Origin: Paractinoplanes maris
Lineage (GTDB): Bacteria; Actinomycetota; Actinomycetes; Mycobacteriales; Micromonosporaceae
NCBI RefSeq assembly: GCF_023544465.1
Contig: NZ_JALPVL010000017.1
Coordinates: 1-64,000 of the forward strand
Direction of reading: 5' to 3'
Length of the DNA stretch: 64,000 nucleotides
Below are positions 51,054 through 59,457 of the stretch, piece after piece (the first letter of the stretch is position 1; each line of letters opens with the position of its first letter). The notes under the pieces were generated by a model, which saw only the letters and a list, made by a program, of their open reading frames with translations, was not told the origin of the DNA and made no database searches. The position numbers and the translations under genes were made by a program.

Positions 51054-51143
51054 ATGTTCATCAAGGCACTCTGCTGCTCAGTGATGATCTTCATCGCAGT
51101 GGCCTGGCTGGGGATCTGGTTGCAGCGCCGTCGCAACCGATAA
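51054..51143 (+). CDS. 29-residue single-helix membrane protein
   Basis: MFIKALCCSVMIFIAVAWLG and an IWLQRRRNR end: one hydrophobic helix with a basic tail (positive-inside). Good GGAGAAG ribosome site 4-10 nt before ATG 51054, a TATATA box in the right place, and a TAATG overlap with the next gene. The double Cys in the helix might bind metal or heme; this is speculative. I know no family of this length. Confidence 0.6.
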   Translation: MFIKALCCSVMIFIAVAWLGIWLQRRRNR

Positions 51144-51613
51144 TGCCTGTCATGACTGATGATCTGATCGCCGAGCTGGAGTCGCAGGAGCGCGAGCTCG
51201 AGCTGAGCCGTTTCGACAACGCCGACGCGTGGCGGCTGGGCAGTCTGCTGGTCGAGCTGGCCACCGGGCGCGGGTTGCCGGTGGCGATCGACATCCGGCG
51301 GGGTGCGCAGCAGCTGTTCCATGCCGGCTTGGCCGGCAGTGTGGCCGACAACGACCGGTGGATCGAGCGCAAGGTGCGGGTGGTCGAGCGGTACGGGGTG
51401 TCGTCGTTCCTGGTGGGGCGCCGGTTGGCCGCGAAGGGTCAGGAGCTGGACGCGGGCATGGGTGTGGACCCGGCCGACTATGCCGCGCACGGTGGGGCGT
51501 TCCCGATCCGGATCCGTGACGTGGGGGTGGTCGGGGTGGTGACGGTGTCGGGTCTCCCTCAGGCCGACGATCACGCGCTGGTGGTGGAGGCGTTGCGGGC
51601 GTTTCGCTCGTAG
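51143..51613 (+). CDS. UPF0303/heme-degrading-domain (HbpS/GlcG-like) protein
   Basis: 156 residues: LESQERELELSRFDNADAWRLGSLLVELATGRGLPVAIDIRRG and the end part HGGAFPIRIRDVGVVGVVTVSGLPQADDHALVVEAL, typical of the UPF0303 branch of the HbpS/GlcG fold. Members bind heme or flavin-like ligands in some cases; the role is not fixed. ATG 51143 overlaps the stop of the 29-residue gene (TAATG), so translation is coupled; ATG 51152 is the alternative. Confidence 0.85.
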   Translation: MPVMTDDLIAELESQERELELSRFDNADAWRLGSLLVELATGRGLPVAIDIRRGAQQLFHAGLAGSVADNDRWIERKVRVVERYGVSSFLVGRRLAAKGQELDAGMGVDPADYAAHGGAFPIRIRDVGVVGVVTVSGLPQADDHALVVEALRAFRS

Positions 51614-51660
51614 CGAGAAATCCTTCCGTCCGGCCGGGAGCGGCGGGCAGGGTCGGTGGC

Positions 51661-52620
51661 ATGAGATTGCTGATCCTGGGTGGGTCCGGGTTCGTGGGCC
51701 GGGCTGTCGCCGATGAGGCTGTGCGCCGCGGCTGGGACGTGACCGTGTTCAACCGGGGGCTGCGCGACGCGCCGGCCGGGGTGACGACGGTGACCGGTGA
51801 CCGGCTGGGTGATCTGAGCGCGTTGGCCGGCGGGTCCTGGGACGCGGTTGTCGACACCTGGTCGGCTCAGGGTGAGGCGGTGCGCCGGACGGCGGAGCTG
51901 CTCAGTGGGCGGGCGGGGCATTACGCGTACGTGTCGAGCCGCTCGGTGTACTCCGGTGAGCAGCATGAGAAGGCGGAGGATGCCCCGCTGGTCGATGAGG
52001 GCGACGAGGGGTACGCCGGGGACAAGCTGCGCGGTGAGCTCGGGGCGGCCGTGTTCGACGGGCCGGTGCTGCTGGCCCGGGCCGGGCTGATTTTGGGACC
52101 GCACGAGGACGTCGGCCGGTTGCCGTGGTGGCTCAACCGGCTCGCCCGCGGCGGTCCGACGCTGGCGCCGGGTCCGCGGGAGCTGACCCTGCAGTACATC
52201 GACGCCCGGGACCTGGCGACCTTCCTGCTGGACACCTCGGCCCGCCGGGTCGCCGGGCCGTTCGACCTGGTCAGCCGGCCCGGGCACACGACGATGGGTG
52301 AGTTGCTGGAGGTGGCGGCCGAGGTGACCGGTGGGCGGGCGGAGCTGCGCTGGACCGATCCGGAGACGATCGTGGCGGCCGGGATCGAGCCGTGGACGCA
52401 GCTGCCGATCTGGTTGCCGCCGGGTGAGCTGCACGATTTCCTGCACGACGGTGATGTCGGCAAGGCGTACGGGGAAGGTCTGGTCTGCCGTCCGGTGCGC
52501 GAGACGGTCGAGGACACGTGGGCGTGGCTGCGGGGTCTGCCCGGGGACGTGCCGCAGCGCGCCGACCGGCCCCAGGTGGGTCTGGACCCGCAGGCCGAGG
52601 CGAAGGTGTTAGGCGATTAG
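51661..52620 (+). CDS. NAD-dependent epimerase/dehydratase-like protein
   Basis: 319 residues. A GGSGFVG Rossmann turn at residues 7-13, Ser/Tyr motif VSSRSVYS, YAGDK in the catalytic Tyr-x3-Lys place, and a C-terminal GELLEVAAEVTGG substrate region. An extended-SDR, likely acting on a nucleotide sugar or as a reductase; the short N-terminal NAD loop and no isomerase partner leave the substrate open. The 3-prime end overlaps the convergent deaminase gene by 12 bp. Confidence 0.85.
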   Translation: MRLLILGGSGFVGRAVADEAVRRGWDVTVFNRGLRDAPAGVTTVTGDRLGDLSALAGGSWDAVVDTWSAQGEAVRRTAELLSGRAGHYAYVSSRSVYSGEQHEKAEDAPLVDEGDEGYAGDKLRGELGAAVFDGPVLLARAGLILGPHEDVGRLPWWLNRLARGGPTLAPGPRELTLQYIDARDLATFLLDTSARRVAGPFDLVSRPGHTTMGELLEVAAEVTGGRAELRWTDPETIVAAGIEPWTQLPIWLPPGELHDFLHDGDVGKAYGEGLVCRPVRETVEDTWAWLRGLPGDVPQRADRPQVGLDPQAEAKVLGD

Positions 52621-53559
52621 CTCGGCCAGCCGGGCCGCGCCGACGTTGCCGCCCGAGATGATGACACCGATCCGGGCCGGGAGCGGGTCGAGCCGGCCGG
52701 CCAGCAGGGCGGCCAGGCCGGTGGCGCCGCTGGGCTCCATGACCTGCTTGAGCCGGTCGACGGCGAAGCGCAGCGCGTCGCGGATCTCCTCGTCGCTGAC
52801 CAGCACGATCTGGTCGACCAGCTCCTTGTTGATGCTGAAGGTGAGCTCGCCGGGGGTGGGCGCGGCCTGCCCGTCGGCGATGGTGCGCGGCACGGCGACG
52901 GTGACACGCTCGCCGGCGGCCAGCGACAGGAAGGTGTCGTTGCCGGCCTCGGGTTCGACACCGATGACCCGGATGCCCGGTTGCGAGCCCTTGGCGGCGA
53001 TGGCACTGCCGGCGATCAGCCCGCCGCCACCGACCGGGACCAGGAGGGCGTCGAGGTGACCGGTCTCCTCGAGCAGTTCGAGCGCGGCGGTGCCCTGACC
53101 GGCGATGACGTCGGGGTGCTCGTAGGGCGGGATCAGGGCGAGACCACGCTCGGCGGCGAGCCGGTTGCCGATCTCCTCCCGGTCACCGGTGTACCGGTCG
53201 TAGGTGACGATCTCGGCGCCGTAACCGGCGACGGCGTCGAGCTTGGACCGCGGCGTGTCCTCGGGCATGACGATGACGGCGGTGGTGCCGAGCTCGGCGG
53301 CGGACAGGGCGACCGCCTGGGCGTGGTTGCCCGACGAGTACGCGGCGATGCCGCGCCGCAGCTGCTCGGGGGTGAGCCGGCGGATCGCGTTGTAGGCGCC
53401 GCGGAACTTGAACGCGCCGATGCGTTGCAGGTGCTCGGCCTTCAGATACACCTCGGCGCCGACCCGGGCGTCGAGGGTGCGCGAGCGCAGCACCGGGGTG
53501 CGGTGGGCGACGCCTTCGATGCGCTTGGCCGCGTCCTGGACGTCCTGCAACGTGACCAT
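52609..53559 (-). CDS. threonine ammonia-lyase (threonine/serine dehydratase-like)
   Basis: 316 residues of the fold type II PLP family. Lys51 forms the PLP aldimine (GAFKFRGA), SSGNHAQA (75-82) binds the substrate carboxylate, and VGGGGLIAG binds phosphate. There is no C-terminal ACT domain, so it is of the short catabolic type (TdcB-like) or a serine racemase/dehydratase. GTG or ATG could not be told by ribosome site; GTG-like 53559 reads MVTLQDVQDAAKR. It is divergent from a hydrolase gene. Confidence 0.93.
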   Translation of the reverse strand: MVTLQDVQDAAKRIEGVAHRTPVLRSRTLDARVGAEVYLKAEHLQRIGAFKFRGAYNAIRRLTPEQLRRGIAAYSSGNHAQAVALSAAELGTTAVIVMPEDTPRSKLDAVAGYGAEIVTYDRYTGDREEIGNRLAAERGLALIPPYEHPDVIAGQGTAALELLEETGHLDALLVPVGGGGLIAGSAIAAKGSQPGIRVIGVEPEAGNDTFLSLAAGERVTVAVPRTIADGQAAPTPGELTFSINKELVDQIVLVSDEEIRDALRFAVDRLKQVMEPSGATGLAALLAGRLDPLPARIGVIISGGNVGAARLAELIA

Positions 53560-53590
53560 AAGTCGTTTCCCTCCGGTGGCCGCGGGGCGA

Positions 53591-53596
53591 TAGCGT
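53591..53596 (+). promoter_or_regulatory. candidate -10 box (TAGCGT) of the hydrolase gene
   Basis: GATAGCGT ends 7 nt before ATG 53604; no ribosome site. Confidence 0.5.
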
Positions 53597-53603
53597 GCGC
53601 GCG

Positions 53604-54353
53604 ATGACGCTATCTCATGACTCCGACGGAACCGGCCCGGCTGTCCTGCTGGTGCACTCGACGGTGTGCGACCGCCGCATGTGGCGACCCCAGGTGGGGG
53701 CGCTGGTCACGGCCGGGTTCCGCGCTGTGGCTTGCGACCTTCCCGGGTACGGGGATTCGCCCGTGCCCGCCGGGCCGGTCGACACCGCGGCCGAGGTGCT
53801 GAGCGTGCTGGACGCGCTGGGTATCGAGTCGGCCGCGCTGATCGGCTCGTCCGGGGGTGGCGGGGTGTTGCTGGAGCTGGCCGCGCGGTGGCCGGACCGG
53901 GTCGACGCGCTGGCCCTGCTGTGCACGGCCGGCCCCGATCTGGAGCCCGGCCCGGAGCTGCGGTCGTTGTGGAAGCGGGAGAACGAGCTGGCGGAGGCGG
54001 GCGACGTCGAGGCCGCCACCGAGCTGAACGTGCGCTTCTGGCTGGGCCCGCGGGCCGGCGACGACACGCGGGCGCTGGTGCGTGAGATGCAACGGCACGC
54101 GTTGGAGGTGCAGCTGGCCTCCCCCGAGCCGGAAGAGATCGAGACCCCGTACGACCCGGCCACGATCACGGCCCGCACGCTGCTCGTCTCCGGGGCCCAC
54201 GACCTGCCCGAGTTCGGCGTGCTGGCCGCCGGCCTGGCCACCCGCATCCCCGCCGCCCGGCACGTCGAGCTGGACTGGGCCGGTCACCTGCCCAGCATGG
54301 AAGACCCCGAGCCGGTCAACGAGCTGCTGCTGGAGTTCCTGCAGCCCCGTTGA
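53604..54353 (+). CDS. alpha/beta hydrolase
   Basis: 249 residues. VLLVHSTVCDRRMWRPQV is the oxyanion strand, GSSGGG the nucleophile elbow (Ser), and the C-terminal half holds LLVSGAHD (acid) and DWAGHLPSME (His). ATG 53604 is chosen over GTG 53595 because TAGCGT lies 7 nt upstream. The lid (about 120-170) is charged and Asp/Glu-rich. Substrate unknown. Confidence 0.9.
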   Translation: MTLSHDSDGTGPAVLLVHSTVCDRRMWRPQVGALVTAGFRAVACDLPGYGDSPVPAGPVDTAAEVLSVLDALGIESAALIGSSGGGGVLLELAARWPDRVDALALLCTAGPDLEPGPELRSLWKRENELAEAGDVEAATELNVRFWLGPRAGDDTRALVREMQRHALEVQLASPEPEEIETPYDPATITARTLLVSGAHDLPEFGVLAAGLATRIPAARHVELDWAGHLPSMEDPEPVNELLLEFLQPR

Positions 54354-54390
54354 CCAGGCCGGCGAGCCCGAGGGCTCCGGGTGCGGGCGG

Positions 54391-55242
54391 TCAGGCGGCG
54401 GAGCGGAAGCCCTGCAGGTCGGTGGCGGCCAGGCGCGAGGCCATGGTCGAGCGGGCGGCGATCTTCGCGGCGTAGACAGCTCGGCGGCGGGCTACGCAGC
54501 CGTCCTTGGCGGTGCCGGTTTCCTGCTGGTCCATGTGGGTGCTCAGGCCGTCCTTGAGCAGGGCCAGGGCCTCGGTGCGCAGCTGGGAGACGCGGCTCTC
54601 GGTGACGTTGAGCTCGGCGGCGACCTCGGACAGGGGGCGCTCGCGCAGGAACGACGCCTCGACGACGAAACGCAGGCGCTCGGGCAGCACGGCCACGGCG
54701 TCGTGCAGGTAGCCGACCCGCTCGCGGTGCAGCAGCAGCTCCTCCGGGTTCAGGGCGGTCTCGGTGACCATCTCCTCGGCCGTGCCGGCCGCGAAGCCCT
54801 GCAACGACAGCACGGCCGCGCGCTGCACGTCGTCCTGGACGTTGGCCAGTTCGCTGACGGCCACGCCGAGCAGCGTCGCCAGCTCGGTGTCGGTGGGCGT
54901 GCGGCCCAGCTGGGCGGTCAGTTCCTGGCGGGCCTGCTCGGCGCGGCGGGCCCGGGCCCGCACCGACCGGCTGGCCCAGTCGAGCCCGCGCAGCTCGTCG
55001 AGCAGGGCACCGCGGACCCGCAGGGCGGCGAACCGGCCGAACGGGATGCCCCGGTCCGGGTCGAACGCCTTGGCCGCGGTGACCAGGGCGGCGTAGCCGG
55101 CCGAGGCCAGGTCGTCACGGTGCACGTGCGGCGGGACCTTGAACAGCATCTCGCGCACCATGTGGCCGACCAGGGCCATGTTGTCGCGGATCAGGGTCTC
55201 CTGCTCGCGGCTGACGGTCGTGGCGGTGATGGTGGCGCTCAT
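54391..55242 (-). CDS. FliA/WhiG-like RNA polymerase sigma factor
   Basis: 283 residues. Region 2: LIRDNMALVGHMVREMLFKVPPHV, DLASAGYAALVTAAKAFDPDRGIPF, then RVRGALLDELRGLDWASRSVR, the FliA/WhiG motif. Regions 3-4: DAVAVLPERLRFVVEASFLRERPLSEVAAELNVTESRVSQLRTEAL. A C-terminal extension of about 45 residues, Arg/Ala-rich with a Cys, is unusual. In Actinoplanes such factors serve flagellar or sporulation genes; here that is inference. AAGGGGGAA is its ribosome site. Three phased CGGTTGC repeats stand upstream. Confidence 0.92.
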   Translation of the reverse strand: MSATITATTVSREQETLIRDNMALVGHMVREMLFKVPPHVHRDDLASAGYAALVTAAKAFDPDRGIPFGRFAALRVRGALLDELRGLDWASRSVRARARRAEQARQELTAQLGRTPTDTELATLLGVAVSELANVQDDVQRAAVLSLQGFAAGTAEEMVTETALNPEELLLHRERVGYLHDAVAVLPERLRFVVEASFLRERPLSEVAAELNVTESRVSQLRTEALALLKDGLSTHMDQQETGTAKDGCVARRRAVYAAKIAARSTMASRLAATDLQGFRSAA

Positions 55243-55304
55243 TCGTGGTTCCCCCTTGTCGTTGCTGACAAGAGGTGACTTTTGTGGGCGCCGGGTGCAG
55301 AAAA

Positions 55305-55332
55305 CGGTTGCTCACGGTTGCCGCTCGGTTGC
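55305..55332. promoter_or_regulatory. three helically phased CGGTTGC repeats before the sigma gene
   Basis: CGGTTGC begins at 55305, 55315 and 55326, spaced 10 and 11 bp, one per DNA turn. They lie 63-90 bp upstream of the sigma factor ATG. This is typical of sites for cooperative regulator binding; the protein is unknown. Confidence 0.6.
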
Positions 55333-55338
55333 TCTCAG

Positions 55339-55388
55339 AAAAGCCCGGCCGGAACCCTCAAGTGAGCACTCCGCAGCGCGGCCGGGCT
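55339..55388 (-). terminator. terminator after the response regulator gene
   Basis: On the minus strand AGCCCGGCC (complement of 55380-55388) pairs with GGCCGGGCT (55342-55350), a 9-bp stem with a 29-nt loop, followed by TTTT. It lies 4 bp after the response regulator stop and keeps the four-gene operon apart from the sigma gene. Confidence 0.75.
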
Positions 55389-55392
55389 GCTG

Positions 55393-56004
55393 TCAGGTGA
55401 GTAACCAGCCGTTCTCGACGGCCAGGCGGACGGCTTCGGCGCGGGTGCGGGCTCCGGTCTTGCCGATGGCGGCGGAGAGGTGGTTACGGACGGTGCCCTC
55501 GGACAGGTGCAGCTCCCGGGCGATGTCGGCGACCGTCCCCCCGTCGCGGGCCGCCCGCAGCACATCGGCCTCCCGTTCGGTCAACGGCGAATCGCCCTGG
55601 GCCAGTGACTGCGCGGCCAGCCCGGGGTCGACCACCCGCAGACCCTCGTGCACCCGGCGGACCGCGTCGGCCAGCCGGCGGGCCGGGGTGTCCTTGACGA
55701 TGAACCCGCCGGCCCCGGCCGCCATGGCCTGGCGCAGATACCCGGCCCGGCCGAACGTGGTCACCATCAGCACCCGTACGGAGGGCATCGCCTGATGCAG
55801 GGCGCGCGCCGCCGCGACCCCGTCCAGGCCCGGCATCTCCACATCGAGCAGCGCCACGTCCGGTTCGGTGGCCTGCGCCGCCGCCACCACCTCGTCACCG
55901 CGGCCGACCTCGGCCACCACCTTCAGGTCGGGTTCCATGTCGAGCAGGGCGGCCATCGCCCCGCGCACCAGGGCCTGGTCGTCGGCGAGCAACAGCTTGA
56001 TCAT
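55393..56004 (-). CDS. NarL/LuxR-type response regulator
   Basis: 203 residues. Receiver domain with phospho-acceptor Asp54 (LLDVEMPG), Lys in FIVKDTP, and a LuxR HTH (LTEREADVLRAARDGGTVADIARELHLSEGTVRNHL). DesR/LiaR-like. Its ATG overlaps the histidine kinase stop (ATGA). Its likely targets are the ABC operon it belongs to and perhaps the phased repeats next door (inference). Confidence 0.95.
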   Translation of the reverse strand: MIKLLLADDQALVRGAMAALLDMEPDLKVVAEVGRGDEVVAAAQATEPDVALLDVEMPGLDGVAAARALHQAMPSVRVLMVTTFGRAGYLRQAMAAGAGGFIVKDTPARRLADAVRRVHEGLRVVDPGLAAQSLAQGDSPLTEREADVLRAARDGGTVADIARELHLSEGTVRNHLSAAIGKTGARTRAEAVRLAVENGWLLT

Positions 56005-57122
56005 GTCGGTACCTCCACGCGTACCCGGAATCCCGGCTCGTTGTCCCGGGCGCCCGCCACGAGCCGGCCGCTCATGGCCTCGGCGCGGCGCCGTAGTCCG
56101 CTCAGGCCCTGCCCGACGACGAAGGACCCGCCCATCCCGTCGTCGATGATCTCCACGCAGGTGGGGGTGAGCTCGACCCGCACGTGCCGGGCCCGGCTGT
56201 GCCGCACGACGTTGGTGACCGCCTCCCGGATCGTCCAGGCGAACAGCTCCCGGTTGCGGGTGGGCACCTCGTCGGCCGCGCCCGGCAGCTCCGCCTCGAC
56301 GTTGGCCGCGGCCAGCGCCTCCCGGGCGGCCGCGATCTCGCCGGGCAGGGAGATGCCGCGGACCCCCATCGCCGTGGTGCGCACATCGGCCAGGGCGTCG
56401 CGGGCCAGGGTCTCCAGGTCGGCCAGCTCCTTGCGGGCGCGTTCCACATCGACGTCGAGCAGCCGCTGCGCCAGTTCGGCCTTCACGGTGACCACGGTCA
56501 GCGAGTGCCCGAGGATGTCGTGCAGGTCGGCCGCGATCCGGGCCCGCTCGCCGGCCACCGCCCGGTCGGACAGCTCACGCTGGGCGGCGATCAGGCGGCG
56601 CTGCCGTTCGGCGGCCATCCGGATCCCGTACGTGGCCAGCGAGCCCAGCAGCACGGCCAGCCCGTAGCCGCCGTCGGCCCAGCCGTCGACCGTGCGCGGC
56701 GCGATCTCGGCCCCGACGAACAGGATCAGCGCCAGCGGCGCGGCCTGCGCGATCGGCAGGTTCACCATGGCCAGGGCGGCGATGTAGACCAGGCAGGTCA
56801 ACGCGTGGTCACCCGCGCCGGGGACCTGCAGCGCGAACAACGCCAGCAGCAGGACGAGCCCGAGCCAGGTCCGCACGATGTGCCGCGGTGGCGGCGTGGC
56901 GTCCTGCGGGAACGGGGCGCGGCCACCGCGAGCGACCAGGTACACGTAACTCACCGCGAACACGGCGACCGAGATCAGCCCGGTGACCCGCCAGTACAGG
57001 TCCGGCTGGTCGAGCAGGGCCCCGACGTTGCCGCTGAGGTAGAACAGCCAGACGGCGGCGAACACCCACCCGAAGCGCGGTGGACCACTCGTCGCCGTCA
57101 TACCGAGGAACTTACGGCTCAT
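56001..57122 (-). CDS. sensor histidine kinase (DesK/HisKA_3 type)
   Basis: 373 residues. About five or six transmembrane helices in the first 180 residues, then the HisKA_3 motif ERARIAADLHDILGHSLT with the phospho-acceptor His, and a short ATPase domain (IREAVTNVVRHSRARHVRV, IIDDGMGG, GLSGLRRR). Start ATG 57122 overlaps the permease stop (ATGA). No extracellular domain of size, so it probably senses the membrane or the transporter itself. Confidence 0.93.
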   Translation of the reverse strand: MSRKFLGMTATSGPPRFGWVFAAVWLFYLSGNVGALLDQPDLYWRVTGLISVAVFAVSYVYLVARGGRAPFPQDATPPPRHIVRTWLGLVLLLALFALQVPGAGDHALTCLVYIAALAMVNLPIAQAAPLALILFVGAEIAPRTVDGWADGGYGLAVLLGSLATYGIRMAAERQRRLIAAQRELSDRAVAGERARIAADLHDILGHSLTVVTVKAELAQRLLDVDVERARKELADLETLARDALADVRTTAMGVRGISLPGEIAAAREALAAANVEAELPGAADEVPTRNRELFAWTIREAVTNVVRHSRARHVRVELTPTCVEIIDDGMGGSFVVGQGLSGLRRRAEAMSGRLVAGARDNEPGFRVRVEVPT

Positions 57123-57901
57123 ACGCGCGCGGTGGCCCGCCGGAACCGCCACATCGCGCCCGCCGCGAACAGGGCCGTCCACAGGACCACGTTGAGCACG
57201 GCCAGCCCCAGGTTGCCGTCGTGGGTCAGCGGGTACCGGGCGATCTCACCGACCCCGTACACCGGGGTGAACTTGGCGATCGCGGCGAACGTGCTGCCGA
57301 ACTGGTCCAGCGGCACGAACAGGCCCCCGGCGAAGGAGAGCACGGCCAGCACCGGGCCGAGGATCTGCATGACGTTCTCGCTGGGCAGCAGATACCCCAT
57401 GAACAGGCCGAACGCGGCGAACACGAGGGCGCAGGCCCAGGCCAGCAGGCCGCAGAACACCCACGCGGACGCGGGCAGCTGCGCCCCCGAGAACGCGCCG
57501 ACCACGAACACGACCCCCACCGACACCGCACCGATGATCATGGCCAGGGCCAGTTTCACCGCGATGTAGGCGATCGGGCGCAGCGGGGTCAGCCGCAGCT
57601 GCCGGCTCCACCCGGCGGCCCGCTCGATGGACACCATCGCGCCGCCGGAGGTGGTGGCCAGCATCGCGCCGTAGACGGCCATGCTGACCAGGATGTACCC
57701 GGTGACGTTGCCGTCGCCGAGCCGTTCGGTCTTGTAGTCACCGCTCGTGCCGAACAGCAGGAAGAACACCGCCGGCATGATGAATGTGAAGATGACGGTG
57801 CGGCGGTTGCGCGCCATCCGGCGCAGCTCGAGCCCGATCATCGCGGGGTTGAACCCGCCGAAGCGGGGCAGTGTGCGGGCCGGGGCGGCGGTCGTGGTCA
57901 T
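57119..57901 (-). CDS. ABC-2 type exporter permease
   Basis: 260 residues, six transmembrane helices, beginning GFNPAMIGLELRRMARNRRTVIFTFIMP and with the ABC-2 signature region SIERAAGWSRQLRLTPLRPIAY. Works with the ATPase encoded before it, which overlaps it by 4 bp. Substrate unknown; such exporters with DesKR-like regulators often handle peptides, lipids or drugs. Confidence 0.92.
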   Translation of the reverse strand: MTTTAAPARTLPRFGGFNPAMIGLELRRMARNRRTVIFTFIMPAVFFLLFGTSGDYKTERLGDGNVTGYILVSMAVYGAMLATTSGGAMVSIERAAGWSRQLRLTPLRPIAYIAVKLALAMIIGAVSVGVVFVVGAFSGAQLPASAWVFCGLLAWACALVFAAFGLFMGYLLPSENVMQILGPVLAVLSFAGGLFVPLDQFGSTFAAIAKFTPVYGVGEIARYPLTHDGNLGLAVLNVVLWTALFAAGAMWRFRRATARV

Positions 57902-58815
57902 TTCGGGGGCTCCTCGTCGGCCGTCAGGGCCAGGAACGCGTCCTCCAGGTTCCGGGAGGTGATCTCCAGGTCCCGGGCCGCGGTGCGGGTGAGCAGGTGA
58001 CGGGCGATCCCGTCGGAGTCGTTGCCGTGCAGGAACACCGTGTCGCCGCGCACCTCGGCCCGGTCGACCCCGGCGATCGCGGCCAGGTCCGCCTCGACGG
58101 CGCCGGGCAGGGTGGCCCGCACCGTGCGGCCGGAGGCCAGGGCCTTGACCTCGGCCGCGGTGCCGTCGGCGACGATCCGCCCGCGCCGCACGAAAACGAC
58201 CCGGTCCGCGTACGCGTCGGCCTCCTCCAGATAGTGGGTGGCGAAGATGACCGTGCGGCCCCGGCGGGCGTCGTCGCGGATCGCCGACCAGAACTCGTGG
58301 CGCCCGGCGACGTCCATGCCGGTGGTCGGCTCGTCGAGGATCAGCAGCTCCGGGTCGGGCAGCAACGCCATCGCGAACCGCAGCCGCTGCTGCTGCCCGC
58401 CCGAGCACTTGCCGACCAGCCGGCCGGCCACGTCGGTCAGCCCGGCCCGCTCGATGGCCTGCCCGACCGCCGTACGGGGTTTGCCGAACAGCACCGCGGT
58501 CAGCCGCACGGTCTCCTCGACGGTGTAGTCCTTGAGCAGCCCGCCGGTCTGCATCACCGCCGAGACCAGCCCGAGCGCGACCGCGTCGTGCGGTGCCCGC
58601 CCGTACACCTCGACCGTGCCCCGGTCGGGTTGTTGCAGGCCGAGCAGCATGTCGACGGTGGTGGTCTTGCCGGCACCGTTGGGGCCGAGCAGCGCGACCA
58701 CCTCGCCCGGCCGGATGCACAGCGAGACGCCGTCGACGGCGGTCACCGCGCCGTAGCGCTTGACGACGCCGGACAGGTCGACCGCTGCGGTGTCGAGAGC
58801 GGTGGTGAGGGTCAT
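57898..58815 (-). CDS. ABC exporter ATPase (DrrA/CcmA-like)
   Basis: 305 residues. Walker A GPNGAGKTTT, Q-loop MQTGGL, signature CSGGQQQRL, Walker B LLILDEPTTG and H-loop THYLEEAD. The C-terminal about 80 residues form the extra domain of DrrA-like exporters. Signature begins CSGGQ rather than LSGGQ, a small variation. It is the first gene of an operon of ATPase, permease, histidine kinase and response regulator, all overlapping by 4 bp. Confidence 0.95.
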   Translation of the reverse strand: MTLTTALDTAAVDLSGVVKRYGAVTAVDGVSLCIRPGEVVALLGPNGAGKTTTVDMLLGLQQPDRGTVEVYGRAPHDAVALGLVSAVMQTGGLLKDYTVEETVRLTAVLFGKPRTAVGQAIERAGLTDVAGRLVGKCSGGQQQRLRFAMALLPDPELLILDEPTTGMDVAGRHEFWSAIRDDARRGRTVIFATHYLEEADAYADRVVFVRRGRIVADGTAAEVKALASGRTVRATLPGAVEADLAAIAGVDRAEVRGDTVFLHGNDSDGIARHLLTRTAARDLEITSRNLEDAFLALTADEEPPK

Positions 58816-58932
58816 GGGCTCATCGTGGGCCGCCCGGGCGGTCCGGCCGGCTGCCACGCGTCACGGCCCCGGCATGACATTCGTCAGTGCTCACCGCTGG
58901 CGCCGGGCGGCCCCGCGCACCAGAATGCGGCG

Positions 58933-59457
58933 ATGGAACCGACGCACAGCGCGCTGATCGTGGCCGTCGCCGAGGCCGAGGCCGTCGTCGGCGCGCACCG
59001 CGACCTTCTCGACGAGGCCGCGTCGTGGGGGGTGCCCGCGCACATCACGGTCTGCTTCCCGTTCCTGCCGCCGGCCGAGATCGACGAGCACGTGCTGGCC
59101 GGGCTGCGCCAGGCCGCCGCCGGGGTGCCCGCGTTCTTCTGCGCGCTGACCGAGGTCCGCTGGTTCGACGAGCGGGTGGTGTGGCTGGCCCCCGACCCAC
59201 CCGGCCCGTTCCAGTCGCTGACCGCCGCGGTCACCGCCCGGTTCCCGGCCGCGCGGCCCTACGACGGCCTCTACGACGAGGTCGTCCCGCACCTGACGAT
59301 CGGGCACGACCATCCCCCGGCCGCGCTGAAGGGTGCCGCCGACGCGGTCGGCGAGCACCTGCCCATCCACGCCCGGGTGACCTCGATGCGCCTGGCCGTC
59401 GGCTCCCCGGTCCCGGGCGCGTCGTGGCTGACCCTGGAGGAGTTCGCGCTGGGTTAG
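58933..59457 (+). CDS. 2H phosphoesterase (2-prime,5-prime RNA ligase-like)
   Basis: 174 residues with two HxT motifs, His37/Thr39 (HITVCF) and His120/Thr122 (HLTIGHD), the active site of 2H phosphoesterases. These enzymes act on cyclic phosphates at RNA ends or nucleotide derivatives. CAGAAT lies 6 nt before ATG as a possible leaderless -10. The 3-prime end overlaps the convergent MMPL gene by 4 bp. Confidence 0.88.
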   Translation: MEPTHSALIVAVAEAEAVVGAHRDLLDEAASWGVPAHITVCFPFLPPAEIDEHVLAGLRQAAAGVPAFFCALTEVRWFDERVVWLAPDPPGPFQSLTAAVTARFPAARPYDGLYDEVVPHLTIGHDHPPAALKGAADAVGEHLPIHARVTSMRLAVGSPVPGASWLTLEEFALG

